Under the pieces are notes generated by a model. It made no database searches. It was not told the origin of the DNA and worked only from the letters and a program-made list of their open reading frames with translations. The translations under genes and the position numbers were made by a program. Shown piece after piece: positions 35,105 to 43,616 of a DNA stretch of 64,000 bases. Within the stretch, counting starts at the first letter, position 1, and each line of letters begins with the position of its first letter. This DNA is from Pseudopelagicola sp. (lineage in GTDB: Bacteria > Pseudomonadota > Alphaproteobacteria > Rhodobacterales > Rhodobacteraceae): contig JAPHRE010000019.1 of assembly GCA_026195905.1 (NCBI GenBank), positions 1 through 64,000 on the forward strand, read 5' to 3'.

Positions 35105-36331
35105 TCATGTCGTCGGCGCACCGCCCTGAAAATTATTGCCGTTGGCATAGTCGCAGGGCGCATCGCGCATCTCTAGGTGCAAGCCGGTATCGGTATAGGG
35201 GTGCGCGCGGGCAAGGGCCTCGTCGACCTCGATGCCAAGACCGGGGTCTTCGGGGGGTAGGACAAAGCCGTTCTCGACGCGAATCCTTGAGTTGATAAGG
35301 GCATCGTGGAACGGGGTTTCGATGGTTTCGATCATCAAAAGGTTGGGGATCGAGGCGGCGAGGTGGATGTTGGCGGCCCATTCGACAGGGCCGGCATAGA
35401 GGTGCGGCGCGACTTGGGCGTTATGGGTCTCGGCCAGTGCGGCGATCTTTTTGGTCTCCCACAGGCCGCCCGAGCGCCCCAGCGCCGGTTGCAGGATCGT
35501 GGCGGCCCCGGCGGCGAGGACGGCGGCGAACTCGGCCTTGGTTGTCAGGCGTTCGCCGGTGGCGACGGGGATGCGCACGGCGCGGGCAACCTCGGCCATA
35601 GAGGCGGGATTGTCAGGGGGCACGGGTTCTTCGAACCAGAGAGGGGAATAGGGTTCGAGGGCTTGGCCTAGGCGGATCGCGCCGCCGGTTGAGAATTGGC
35701 CGTGGGTGCCGAACAAGAGGTCGGCGCGGTCGCCCACCGCCTCGCGGATCGCCTTGCAGAAGGCGGTGGAGGTTGTGATGTCGGACATGGCGGGCATATG
35801 GCCGCCGCGCATCGTATAGGGGCCAGCGGGGTCGAATTTGACCGCCGTATAGCCGCGTGCTACGAGGTCGAGGGCAGACTCAGCGGCCATATCCGGGGAG
35901 GTCCAGAACGTATCCATTGGATGATCCGGCAGCGGGTAGAGATAGGAATAGGCGCGCAGGCGTTCGTTCATCAACCCGCCCATGAGCGCATAGACTGGGC
36001 GGTCGCGGTCCTTGCCGAGAATATCCCAACAGGCGATTTCCAGCCCCGAAAACGCGCCCATGACGGTCAGGTCGGGGCGTTGGGTAAAGCCGGAGGAATA
36101 GGTTTTGCGAAACAGGCGTTCGATATTTTCCGGGTTCTCGCCAAAGAAGTGGCGTTCAAAGACGTCGCGGATCACGTGGGTCATGGTGTCGGGGCCGACC
36201 GAGGCGGCATAGCATTCGCCCCAGCCCGTGATGCCGGTGTCGGTGGTGACTTTGACCAGTATCCAGTAGCGCCCGCCCCAGCCCGGTGCGGGCGGTGCGG
36301 TGATGATGATATCAAGATCCTGCAATCGCAT
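35105..36331 (-). CDS. Mandelate racemase / muconate lactonizing enzyme superfamily protein
   Basis: This 408-residue member of the enolase superfamily has an N-terminal capping domain and a barrel with YTAVKFDPAGPY (catalytic lysine region), metal-ligand positions ending in LWFEEPVPPDN and PVATGERLTT, and VAPHLYAGPVEW with the C-terminal histidine. GTHGQFS supplies another histidine. The pattern suggests a sugar-acid dehydratase or cycloisomerase, but the substrate is not identifiable. The start at 36331 (MRLQDLD) has AAGGAC upstream; the frame is open to 36379. It lies 64 bases upstream of the ArsR gene on the same strand, so it could be part of that transcript. Confidence 0.75.
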   Translation of the reverse strand: MRLQDLDIIITAPPAPGWGGRYWILVKVTTDTGITGWGECYAASVGPDTMTHVIRDVFERHFFGENPENIERLFRKTYSSGFTQRPDLTVMGAFSGLEIACWDILGKDRDRPVYALMGGLMNERLRAYSYLYPLPDHPMDTFWTSPDMAAESALDLVARGYTAVKFDPAGPYTMRGGHMPAMSDITTSTAFCKAIREAVGDRADLLFGTHGQFSTGGAIRLGQALEPYSPLWFEEPVPPDNPASMAEVARAVRIPVATGERLTTKAEFAAVLAAGAATILQPALGRSGGLWETKKIAALAETHNAQVAPHLYAGPVEWAANIHLAASIPNLLMIETIETPFHDALINSRIRVENGFVLPPEDPGLGIEVDEALARAHPYTDTGLHLEMRDAPCDYANGNNFQGGAPTT

Positions 36332-36415
36332 GGGATGTCCTTTGCCTGCTTTGAGATAGCTTCGGGCAGGGGCAGGCAAAAGGCAAATTGTTCGTGGGGT
36401 GATATGGGCGCGGCG

Positions 36416-37618
36416 TCAGGAGGCGCGCGGTGTGCGCAGCAGCACGACGATGGCCCCGGCCATGAGGGCGGCGGCCAGAAGGAACGGCGCGCCGGGGGCG
36501 TAGAGCGCGGCTTCGGGGCGGGTAAAAAGCGCGAAGGTCTGGGTCATGGCCAGCGGCGAGAGGATCAGGGCGAGGGCGGTGAGGCTTGCCATGACGCCTT
36601 GGAGTTCGCCTTGGGCATTGTCGGGGGTGCGGCGCGAGAGCATGCCTTGAAGCGCGGGCATTCCGACGGCCCCGAGAGCGGAGATCGGGATGGCCGCGAG
36701 GATCAGAACCGGGCTTGTGACAAAGCCGAGGAAGATCAGCGAGGCCAGTTCGATGAGCAGGCCCGCCTGCACGGTCCCACGATGCCCGAACAGACGGATT
36801 GCGGGGGTCACGAGGCTGCCTTGGACGACTGCAAAGCCGAGACCGTAGAGCGCCAGAGAGAGGCCGGTCATGCCCGGCGACCAGCCGAGTCGTTCAACGG
36901 TAAAGAAAGCCCAGATCGCGGGATAGACGGCAGCGGCGACCTGATAGAGGAAATGCACACCAAGCAGCGGGCCAAGTGCGGGAAGGCGGCTCACGGCGCG
37001 CAGGGCGGTGAAGGGATTGGCGCGCGCCCATGTGAAGGGGCGGCGCAGGGTATCGGTTACGGTTTCCTTAAGCACAAGCACGCCGAGCAGGAAATTACCG
37101 CCAGCGAGGGCGGCGGCGGCCCAGAAGGGCGCGCGGGTGCCAAGCTCTGCCAGTAGCCCGCCAAGGATCGGGCCGAGAACAAAGCCGACCCCGAAGGCGG
37201 CCCCGATTAGGCCGAAGCGGCGGGCCTTTTCCTCGGGGGCGGAGATGTCGGCCATGTAGGCGGCGGCGGTGGAATGGGTTGCGGCGGTGATGCCGCCGAT
37301 GATGCGGCCCGCCAGCAAGAGCCAGATGGTCCCGGCGATGGCCATGATGAGATAGTCCAGCGCCATGATCGCCAGCGAGACGAGCAACACCGGGCGACGC
37401 CCGAAGCGGTCCGAGAGGCTTCCCAAGGCGGGGCCAAAGAGCACCTGCATCAGGGCGAAGACCGCAGAGAGGATACCGCCCCAGATCGCCGCCTGCGAGA
37501 GCGCGCCGCCCGTGACCTCGCGGATCAGGTCGGGCATGACCGGGAAGATGAGGCCGATGCCGATGGCGTCGATCACAACGGTCAGGAAGATAAAGAGGAC
37601 CGGAAGGTTGGGGCGCAT
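36416..37618 (-). CDS. MFS transporter, TetA/multidrug exporter type
   Basis: This 400-residue carrier has twelve hydrophobic segments and motif A GSLSDRFGRRPVLL in the loop after helix two. GRIIGGITAATHSTAAAYMADI at helices four and five resembles TetA-type drug exporters (DHA1 family), and GAAFGVGFVLGPILGGLLAEL (motif C) supports export. This resemblance does not show that it pumps tetracycline. The start at 37618 (MRPNLPVLF) is preferred over 37675. It is downstream of pcaB on the same strand, 111 bases away. Confidence 0.8.
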   Translation of the reverse strand: MRPNLPVLFIFLTVVIDAIGIGLIFPVMPDLIREVTGGALSQAAIWGGILSAVFALMQVLFGPALGSLSDRFGRRPVLLVSLAIMALDYLIMAIAGTIWLLLAGRIIGGITAATHSTAAAYMADISAPEEKARRFGLIGAAFGVGFVLGPILGGLLAELGTRAPFWAAAALAGGNFLLGVLVLKETVTDTLRRPFTWARANPFTALRAVSRLPALGPLLGVHFLYQVAAAVYPAIWAFFTVERLGWSPGMTGLSLALYGLGFAVVQGSLVTPAIRLFGHRGTVQAGLLIELASLIFLGFVTSPVLILAAIPISALGAVGMPALQGMLSRRTPDNAQGELQGVMASLTALALILSPLAMTQTFALFTRPEAALYAPGAPFLLAAALMAGAIVVLLRTPRAS

Positions 37619-37729
37619 GGGGTATCCCGCGATGGCGATGCGGGAAGATTTGCGGCGGTTGCGCGAAATTTGCAATGACTCTTTTGCCTGGCCGGGGGTA
37701 GGCGGTTTTGAAACGCGTTGCGCCGCGCG

Positions 37730-39061
37730 TCAGGAGCGCGCGCGCACCGTGGCGGCGAAAGCGCGGGCCTCAGTGGGGGCTTGGCCCATCTGGTGCGCCG
37801 GGGAGAAGAGGGTTGCGGCGTCGAGCGCGGGGAAATCACGCGCGGCGAGGGTTGCAAGCGGCGTGTCGCTGGCCAGCGCCTCTTGGCAGAGTGCTTTGGT
37901 TGCGGCCTGTGCGTCGGGGCGGGGCATGGTTGCGGCAAGGGCGAAAGACAGCGCCTCGGCATGGACGAGGCCGAGCGGTTCCTGCACCGATTGCGCCATT
38001 GCCTCGATACGGGGCGAGAGGCGGGCGGTCTGATCTTTGGCGATGATGAGGGCCGATGCGGCGGAGAGGCAGAGCTGTGGCAGGGTCAGCCATTCGGTAA
38101 ACCATGCGGCCCCGTCGCGTTGGTGTTTTTGCACCGAGGCGCCCTGGAGGGTCAGAAGATGGCTGCGGGCCTGTGCGGCGAGGGCGACGAGGGCGGACGG
38201 AGCGACCGGGTTTTGTTTCTGCGGCATGGTCGAAGAGCCGCCGCCGCCGCCAAGATCGACCTCACCAATACCGGACATGGCCATAGCGATCAGGTCTTCG
38301 CCCAGTTTGGCCAGCGCCAGCGAGATGCGGGTCAGCCAGTCGGCAATGCGCAGGATGGGTGTGCGGTCGGTGTGCCAGCTCTGGCCGGGGTCGGCGAGAT
38401 TCAGGTCTTTGGCAAGGCCCGCGCGGATGGTGGGCGCTTGCGGGCCGAACGCGCCGGAGGTTCCGGCCGCGCCAGAGAGCGACACCATGAGGCAGGCATC
38501 GCGCAGCGCGGGCAACTCATCGAGCAGGCCAAGCAGCGGGCGGCCCCATTCGGCGGCTTGCGCGCCAAAGGACGTCAGGGTGGCGTGTTGTCCGTAGGTT
38601 CGCGCACTCATCGGGGTGTCGGCGTGGGCCTCGGCAAGGGCGGCGAGGGCGGATAGCGTGGCGCGCAGGTCTTTTTCACAGAGTGTCAGCAGAGAGCGCA
38701 GGCGCAGCATCAGGCCGGTGTCAATCACGTCCTGAGAGGTTGCGCCGAAATGGATATACTGGGCGTGTTCGGGGGCTTCCATTGCCTTGCGAAACGCGGA
38801 TACGAGGCCGGGCACAGAGACGCCGTTGGTGCCGGTGGCGTCGGCAAGCCCCGAGGGATCAACCTGCACTTCCATAGCGGAGCGGTGGATGAAATAGGCG
38901 CTTTCCTTGGGGATGAGGCCCATGTCGCCCTGCACCTTGGCGAGCGCGCCTTCGACGAGCAGCATGGCGCGCACTTCGGCGGTATCGGTAAAGAGGCGTC
39001 CGGCCTCGCCGGTTGGAAACAGGCGGGCGAAATGCGGGCTATCAAAGACGGAAGCGGCCAT
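37730..39061 (-). CDS. pcaB: 3-carboxy-cis,cis-muconate cycloisomerase
   Basis: PcaB converts 3-carboxy-cis,cis-muconate to 4-carboxymuconolactone in the protocatechuate branch of the beta-ketoadipate pathway. The 443-residue protein is in the fumarase/aspartase superfamily, with IHFGATSQDVIDTGLMLR, GQHATLTSFGAQAAEWGRPL, and the signature GGGGGSSTMPQKQNPV. It is full length for PcaB. Neighbouring pcaD (40570-41358) fits the pathway, while pcaC, pcaG and pcaH are absent from the window. Adenylosuccinate lyase is excluded by the different motif context. Confidence 0.88.
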   Translation of the reverse strand: MAASVFDSPHFARLFPTGEAGRLFTDTAEVRAMLLVEGALAKVQGDMGLIPKESAYFIHRSAMEVQVDPSGLADATGTNGVSVPGLVSAFRKAMEAPEHAQYIHFGATSQDVIDTGLMLRLRSLLTLCEKDLRATLSALAALAEAHADTPMSARTYGQHATLTSFGAQAAEWGRPLLGLLDELPALRDACLMVSLSGAAGTSGAFGPQAPTIRAGLAKDLNLADPGQSWHTDRTPILRIADWLTRISLALAKLGEDLIAMAMSGIGEVDLGGGGGSSTMPQKQNPVAPSALVALAAQARSHLLTLQGASVQKHQRDGAAWFTEWLTLPQLCLSAASALIIAKDQTARLSPRIEAMAQSVQEPLGLVHAEALSFALAATMPRPDAQAATKALCQEALASDTPLATLAARDFPALDAATLFSPAHQMGQAPTEARAFAATVRARS

Positions 39062-39160
39062 AGTTGCATCCTTCGGGCTATCGGTGTTTGCGGCCCGTGG
39101 TAATGGTCTTTGATGGCAAAGTCAGCCGGGATTTTTAGGGCAAGGCGTGGCGAGCGGGCG

Positions 39161-39754
39161 TCAATGGCGCCGCATGATTTCCTCGAGCCGTGTTTTGAGG
39201 CGGCCGGGAAGCTGTTGAAAGGCGGCCTCATCAAGCATCTTGTCCAAATCGGCGCTTTGGGCGGCGAACCCTTCGGGATCGTCGTCATAGAGGGTCAACG
39301 CCTTCTCAAGGGTGAAATGCGCCTTTTCCAGGTGGGTTTCATGGAGCACGTAGAGCGCCGCGCGGGCGCGTTCCGGGCCAAGGATAGGAATGGCTTGCGC
39401 AAGCCCGTGGTCGGAAATGGGTTGATAGAGCGTCAACGCATCGTAGCAGAGTTTTTCAGCGCGGCTTAGGCGACGATGCCATTTGAGCTTGCGCTGGGCC
39501 TTGGCGAAAAGCGCGTCGACCGGCACAGGGCCGGTGCGGTAGGGGTCAATCGCGAATGCCACACCCCAGAACAGGGCCGCGACAAATGCGCATAGTGCCA
39601 GCCATGTGCCAAGATGGGCGGTCAGCGGCATGAGGAAAGCCGGAGCGATGCCAAATAGATCGAGCAGCGCAACCAGAAGTAAAAGTGCAAAGACGAGCAG
39701 CGCTAATTTGCGACCTGCGCGAAAAGTGGCATGAATAATCTGTTGAGGGGTCAT
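39161..39754 (-). CDS. Conserved membrane protein, unknown function
   Basis: This 197-residue protein has two or three N-terminal hydrophobic segments (ALLVFALLLLVALLDLFGIA, and TAHLGTWLALCAFVAALFWGV) followed by a helical cytoplasmic domain containing AKAQRKLKWHRRLSRAEKLCYDAL, ending KTRLEEIMRRH. No catalytic motif is recognised. A long AT-rich upstream spacer (39755-39857) with an AT-rich hairpin (AAATATT ... AATATTT, 39826-39844) precedes it. It lies between pcaB and an alpha/beta hydrolase on the same strand. Confidence 0.65.
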   Translation of the reverse strand: MTPQQIIHATFRAGRKLALLVFALLLLVALLDLFGIAPAFLMPLTAHLGTWLALCAFVAALFWGVAFAIDPYRTGPVPVDALFAKAQRKLKWHRRLSRAEKLCYDALTLYQPISDHGLAQAIPILGPERARAALYVLHETHLEKAHFTLEKALTLYDDDPEGFAAQSADLDKMLDEAAFQQLPGRLKTRLEEIMRRH

Positions 39755-39857
39755 ATGTGGGAAACTGTATATCTAAAAAGAGATTCGATGACAGAGTGTC
39801 GCACATATAACTGACCGATATGAATAAATATTAATGAAATATTTACATATCAAAAGA

Positions 39858-40577
39858 TTAGTCGGATGGTTTGCTCAGGATTTCGGCAATCAGTGCTGCG
39901 AGGCCGGTCGGGTCGGTGAAGAACGGCGAATGGCTCGTTGGCATTTCATAAACATCTTCGGGCGGCCAATCGGCGGTCATTTCGGCCTGAAACTCGGGCG
40001 GGATGGCGTTGTCGTGGAGGCAGCGGATATAGCTTTTGGGGACGGATTTATGGCCCTCGCCAAGTTTGGCCGGGGTGGTTTGGGGCAAGGTTGCCTGTTG
40101 CGAGATATGGGCAAGGGCGTATTCGGTCGTCCCGGCGGGGCAGTCGGCGTAAAACACCTCTTGGGCGTATTCCGGTTTAATCCCGTATGAAAAGCCCGAG
40201 GGATCACGGGCGATGGCCTTGAGGATCGGCTGGCGTGGGGCGAGTTTGCGCATATCTACGAGGGAATGCCCCTCGCGCGGGACATAGGCGCAGAGGTAGA
40301 TCAGGCGTTTGACCTTGGCCGGGGCGATGTCGGCAGCGAGCGTGGCGGGAAAGCCGCCCCAGCTATGGGCGACGATCACAGTGTCTTCGCCAAGCGCGTC
40401 GGCCACGGATTGAGCGCAGCTTGCAAGTGTGACGTCGCTTAGGGGGGTGGGGTCGCCGCCGTGGCTTGGCATGTTGATGGCGCGGGCGGTGTGGCCCAGG
40501 GCTTTGAGCGCCGGGATGGTATCGCGCCAGCACCATGCGCCGTGACAAGAGCCGTGCACGAGAAGGATATCAGACAT
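39858..40577 (-). CDS. Alpha/beta-hydrolase, methylesterase-like
   Basis: This 239-residue protein has the alpha/beta-hydrolase fold with LLVHGSCHGAWCW (oxyanion region) and nucleophile elbow AHSWGG. An Asp or Glu in the YEMPTSHSPFF region and the His of SHSP complete the triad. The HGSCHGAWCW pattern resembles plant-type methylesterases and hydroxynitrile lyases. The substrate is unknown. Its start overlaps the end of pcaD by eight bases, so translation is coupled, making it the last gene of the minus-strand run 45142-39858. Confidence 0.78.
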   Translation of the reverse strand: MSDILLVHGSCHGAWCWRDTIPALKALGHTARAINMPSHGGDPTPLSDVTLASCAQSVADALGEDTVIVAHSWGGFPATLAADIAPAKVKRLIYLCAYVPREGHSLVDMRKLAPRQPILKAIARDPSGFSYGIKPEYAQEVFYADCPAGTTEYALAHISQQATLPQTTPAKLGEGHKSVPKSYIRCLHDNAIPPEFQAEMTADWPPEDVYEMPTSHSPFFTDPTGLAALIAEILSKPSD

Positions 40578-41358
40578 GGCCGGTCTCCTTGAGGAAGGTG
40601 GTTAGAAGGGCGGCATATTCGGCGGGCTTTTCGACGCAGGGCAGATGTCCGGCGCGGCGGATCAGTTCAAACTTTGAGCCGTGGATGAGGTTCACGGTCT
40701 CGCGCACGAGGTCGGGCGGAGAGGCGCCATCTTCGGACCCTGCAATGCCGAGCGTCGGCAGGCGCAAGCCGGAGGTGGGGGTATAGAAATCGGTTCCGGC
40801 GATAGCGGCGCAGCATCCGGCGTAGCCTTCGGCGGGTTGGCGCACGAGCATGTTGCGCCAAAGCTCCAGATCGGCGGTGGCGCGAAAATCGCGCCCGAAC
40901 CAGCGCTCCATGACCGGATCGGCCAAGGCCTCTATGCCGTGGGTTCGCACGGTTTCGAGGCGCTCTTGCCACATCTCCTTGGTGCCCATCTTGGCCGCCG
41001 TGTTCGACAGCACCATAGCGCGCACAAGGTCGAGCCGTTTGACCGCGAGACCCTGCGCGATCATGCCGCCGATGGAAAGGCCGACGAACATTGCGTCGGT
41101 GACGTTGAGGAGATCAAGAAGCCTCTCGGTATCGCGCACCAGCGCACCCATAGAATAAGGGCCGGTCGGGCAGGACGAGAGGCCGTGGCCGCGTTTGTCA
41201 AAGCGAATGATGCGCAGGCCAGCGGGCAGGTGGGGCAGGATCGGATCCCACAGGCGCAGGTCGGTGCCGAGAGAGTTGGCAAAGACGATGGGCGCGCCCG
41301 AGGGGTCGCCGTCGATCCGGTAGTGTAGGCGGACATCACCGAGGTCTGCGATCTTCAT
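40570..41358 (-). CDS. pcaD: 3-oxoadipate enol-lactonase
   Basis: PcaD hydrolyses the enol-lactone to 3-oxoadipate. The 262-residue alpha/beta hydrolase has FANSLGTDLRLWDPILPHL and IRFDKRGHGLSSCP (family signatures of PcaD), nucleophile elbow LSIGGMIAQGLA, a cap region DFRATADLELWRN, and a triad His in AGHLPCVEKP. The start is ATG 41358. It is overlapped at its end by the next hydrolase gene and lies 69 bases downstream of an EEP-family gene. PcaB is nearby but not adjacent, so the pathway genes are split. Confidence 0.85.
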   Translation of the reverse strand: MKIADLGDVRLHYRIDGDPSGAPIVFANSLGTDLRLWDPILPHLPAGLRIIRFDKRGHGLSSCPTGPYSMGALVRDTERLLDLLNVTDAMFVGLSIGGMIAQGLAVKRLDLVRAMVLSNTAAKMGTKEMWQERLETVRTHGIEALADPVMERWFGRDFRATADLELWRNMLVRQPAEGYAGCCAAIAGTDFYTPTSGLRLPTLGIAGSEDGASPPDLVRETVNLIHGSKFELIRRAGHLPCVEKPAEYAALLTTFLKETGHV

Positions 41359-41427
41359 GGGCGCGCTCCGTTCTTGTCTTGCTGAGTGGTCGTCAAAGTG
41401 CCGTGCCAGTTGGGGAGGTGCAAGCGA

Positions 41428-42621
41428 TCAGTCGCGCAGGTGCATATGGGCCATGATCTGACCGTGGTCGGAGGCAAGTTTGTTATAGGGCGCTTCGGCG
41501 TGGCTTCCGTCGGTGAGGTGATCGTTGAAGACCGAGAAATATTCCATGTCGCCGATGCGGGCGGGATTGTCAGGATGGAAGTGGCGCGAGAGGTAAATCT
41601 CGTCGAGGCTTTCGTAGATGCCACCAAACGCTGCCGTATAGACCATGTCGCGCAGGGATTTGCGCACGAAGAGGCGTTCGGCGCTTGTCAGGAGATGGTC
41701 GAGAACGGCCTCGGTTATGGCCTTGTTTTCTTCTTTGGAATAGCGGTCGTTATAGTCGCGCGCATCGTGGCGCAGCATCCAGGAGTAATTGTGGAAGGGT
41801 TGTTCGCCGGACACGATTTCCGAAGAGACCGAATGTTCGCCATCGTTGAAATCGCCAAGCACCATGACGGGGTGGCCCGCTTGCAGTTCGGCCACGACTT
41901 CACGGCGCAGAACCCAGGCTTCGGCCATGCGGCGCAAGGCAGAGCGCAGAGCGCCCATAGCGCGACCAACGGGATCGTAGTGAGTCAGGTCGGCTTCGGG
42001 GGCGTAGGACGCGCCTTTGGGGGTAATAAATTCGCCAAGTTTCGATTTCAGGTGACAGTTGAAGACGGTGATAACATGTGCGCCAACGGGGATACGCGCC
42101 TTGAGGATCGGGCGCGACAGGCGGGGCAGGCGGAAATGCCCCGCGCCTTCGCCGGTCAGGTCACGCAGGGGAATTTCAAGCGGGGTTTCGAGGTCTTGGA
42201 TAATCTCGGGTACCCCCACAAAGCCAAGGCGCGAGACGATTGCAACGCCGGGGCGGCGTTTGCCGGGAAGGCCGGTGTCGTTGCTATTGGGGGCAAAGGC
42301 GAGGGCGGCTCCGGTATAAGACGTATAACCGAGCTTTCGAAAGATCGCCTTTTTGCGGTAGCTTTTGGATTTCGAGGGCAGGACGGCGTCGTTGCTCTCA
42401 AGCCCGATACGGTCGGCCTCGGCGATGACATCGCGTAGGGCGTCTTCCTCGAAGATTTCCTGAAACCCGATGATGTCGGCGTCCATAGAAAAGAGTTGCT
42501 GGGCCATCCAATCCTCTTTCCAGGCGTATTCCTCGGGGGTGTAGGATTGAAATTCGTAGAATTCACGATCCGGGCCGATGAGGTTTTTGACGTTGAAAGA
42601 GGCGATGGTGAAGCGGGTCAT
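41428..42621 (-). CDS. Endonuclease/exonuclease/phosphatase family protein
   Basis: This 397-residue protein has the DNase I-like fold: FTIASFNVKNL at the start, metal ligand Glu in IGFQEIFEED, catalytic HCH-type NCHLKSKLG, GDFND (VMVLGDFNDGEHS), and terminal SDHGQI. No signal peptide is obvious. This superfamily includes nucleases, phosphatases and sphingomyelinases, so the substrate is open. The gene is the fourth in a six-gene run, 20 bases downstream of a dehydratase gene and upstream of pcaD. Confidence 0.83.
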   Translation of the reverse strand: MTRFTIASFNVKNLIGPDREFYEFQSYTPEEYAWKEDWMAQQLFSMDADIIGFQEIFEEDALRDVIAEADRIGLESNDAVLPSKSKSYRKKAIFRKLGYTSYTGAALAFAPNSNDTGLPGKRRPGVAIVSRLGFVGVPEIIQDLETPLEIPLRDLTGEGAGHFRLPRLSRPILKARIPVGAHVITVFNCHLKSKLGEFITPKGASYAPEADLTHYDPVGRAMGALRSALRRMAEAWVLRREVVAELQAGHPVMVLGDFNDGEHSVSSEIVSGEQPFHNYSWMLRHDARDYNDRYSKEENKAITEAVLDHLLTSAERLFVRKSLRDMVYTAAFGGIYESLDEIYLSRHFHPDNPARIGDMEYFSVFNDHLTDGSHAEAPYNKLASDHGQIMAHMHLRD

Positions 42622-42641
42622 GGGCGATCTCTTGGGCTGGG

Positions 42642-43616
42642 TCAGGCGAAGCGGTCGAGGGCGAGCTTGAAGACATCCGGGTCGACATTGCCGCCGGTGC
42701 AGACGGCAATCACGGCGTCGCCGTCGATCTCGTCACCATGAAACAGCGCAGCGGCCAGCGCCACCGCGCCGCCGGGTTCGACGACAATTTTCAGGCGCAG
42801 GAAGGCCAGCGCTATGGCGTGCAGCGCTTCGTCCTCGGTCACAACAAGGCCGGGGCCGCAGAGGCGGGACAGGATCGGAAAGGTGATCTCTCCCGGTGCG
42901 GGGGTGATGATGGCGTCGCAGAGGCTACCGGAGGTTTTGGCGTTGCGTGCGATGCGGCCCGAGCGCAGGGAGCGGGCGGTGTCGTCAAAGCCTTCGGGTT
43001 CACAGGGGCGGGCGCGCAGGCCGGGGGCGTCGGCCTCAAGCGCGAGGGCGATGCCGGAGGTCAGCCCGCCCCCGCCACAGCAGGTCAGAACGTCGGCGTG
43101 GTCGATGCCCATCTCGGCGGCTTGGGCGGCGATTTCAAGGCCGCAGGTGCCTTGGCCGGCGATAACCTCGGGGTCGTCATAGGGTTTGATGAGGGTCAAC
43201 CCGCGCTCAGAGGCGATGCGGTTGCCGACCTCTTCACGGGCTTCGCCGCCGGGGCGATCATAGAGCACAACCTCGGCCCCGAGGGCGCGGGTATTTTCGA
43301 CCTTCAGGCGCGGGGCGTCATTGGGCATGATGATGACGGCGGGCGCGCCATGTTGGGCGGCGGCAAAGGCGACGCCTTGGGCATGGTTGCCGGAGGAATA
43401 GGCGATGACACCGCGTTTGCGGGTCTCAGTGTCCAGAGCGGTGACGGCGGACCAGCCACCGCGGAATTTGAACGAGCCGGTGTGTTGCAGGCATTCGGGT
43501 TTGACGATCACACGGCGGCCCGCGATGTCGTCAAGGAAGGGCGAGGTCAAAAGCGGCGTGCGGCGCGCGTGGCCGTCAAGGCGTGCGGCGGCGGCGCGGA
43601 TCATGTCGATGTTCAT
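42642..43616 (-). CDS. Threonine/serine dehydratase family PLP enzyme
   Basis: This 324-residue fold-type II PLP enzyme has lysine Schiff-base motif TGSFKFRGG, AYSSGNHAQGVAFAA (phosphate loop and substrate-binding) and CCGGGGLTSGIALAL, and resembles catabolic threonine or serine dehydratases and serine racemases. No regulatory ACT domain is present, so it is not the biosynthetic IlvA. It overlaps the preceding alpha/beta-hydrolase gene by four bases (ATGA), implying coupled translation. Confidence 0.85.
   Translation of the reverse strand: MNIDMIRAAAARLDGHARRTPLLTSPFLDDIAGRRVIVKPECLQHTGSFKFRGGWSAVTALDTETRKRGVIAYSSGNHAQGVAFAAAQHGAPAVIIMPNDAPRLKVENTRALGAEVVLYDRPGGEAREEVGNRIASERGLTLIKPYDDPEVIAGQGTCGLEIAAQAAEMGIDHADVLTCCGGGGLTSGIALALEADAPGLRARPCEPEGFDDTARSLRSGRIARNAKTSGSLCDAIITPAPGEITFPILSRLCGPGLVVTEDEALHAIALAFLRLKIVVEPGGAVALAAALFHGDEIDGDAVIAVCTGGNVDPDVFKLALDRFA

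Noticed and set aside
36416-37618. Tetracycline resistance gene
   Set aside because: It has TetA-like motifs, but these are common to many multidrug exporters and no specific evidence supports tetracycline export.
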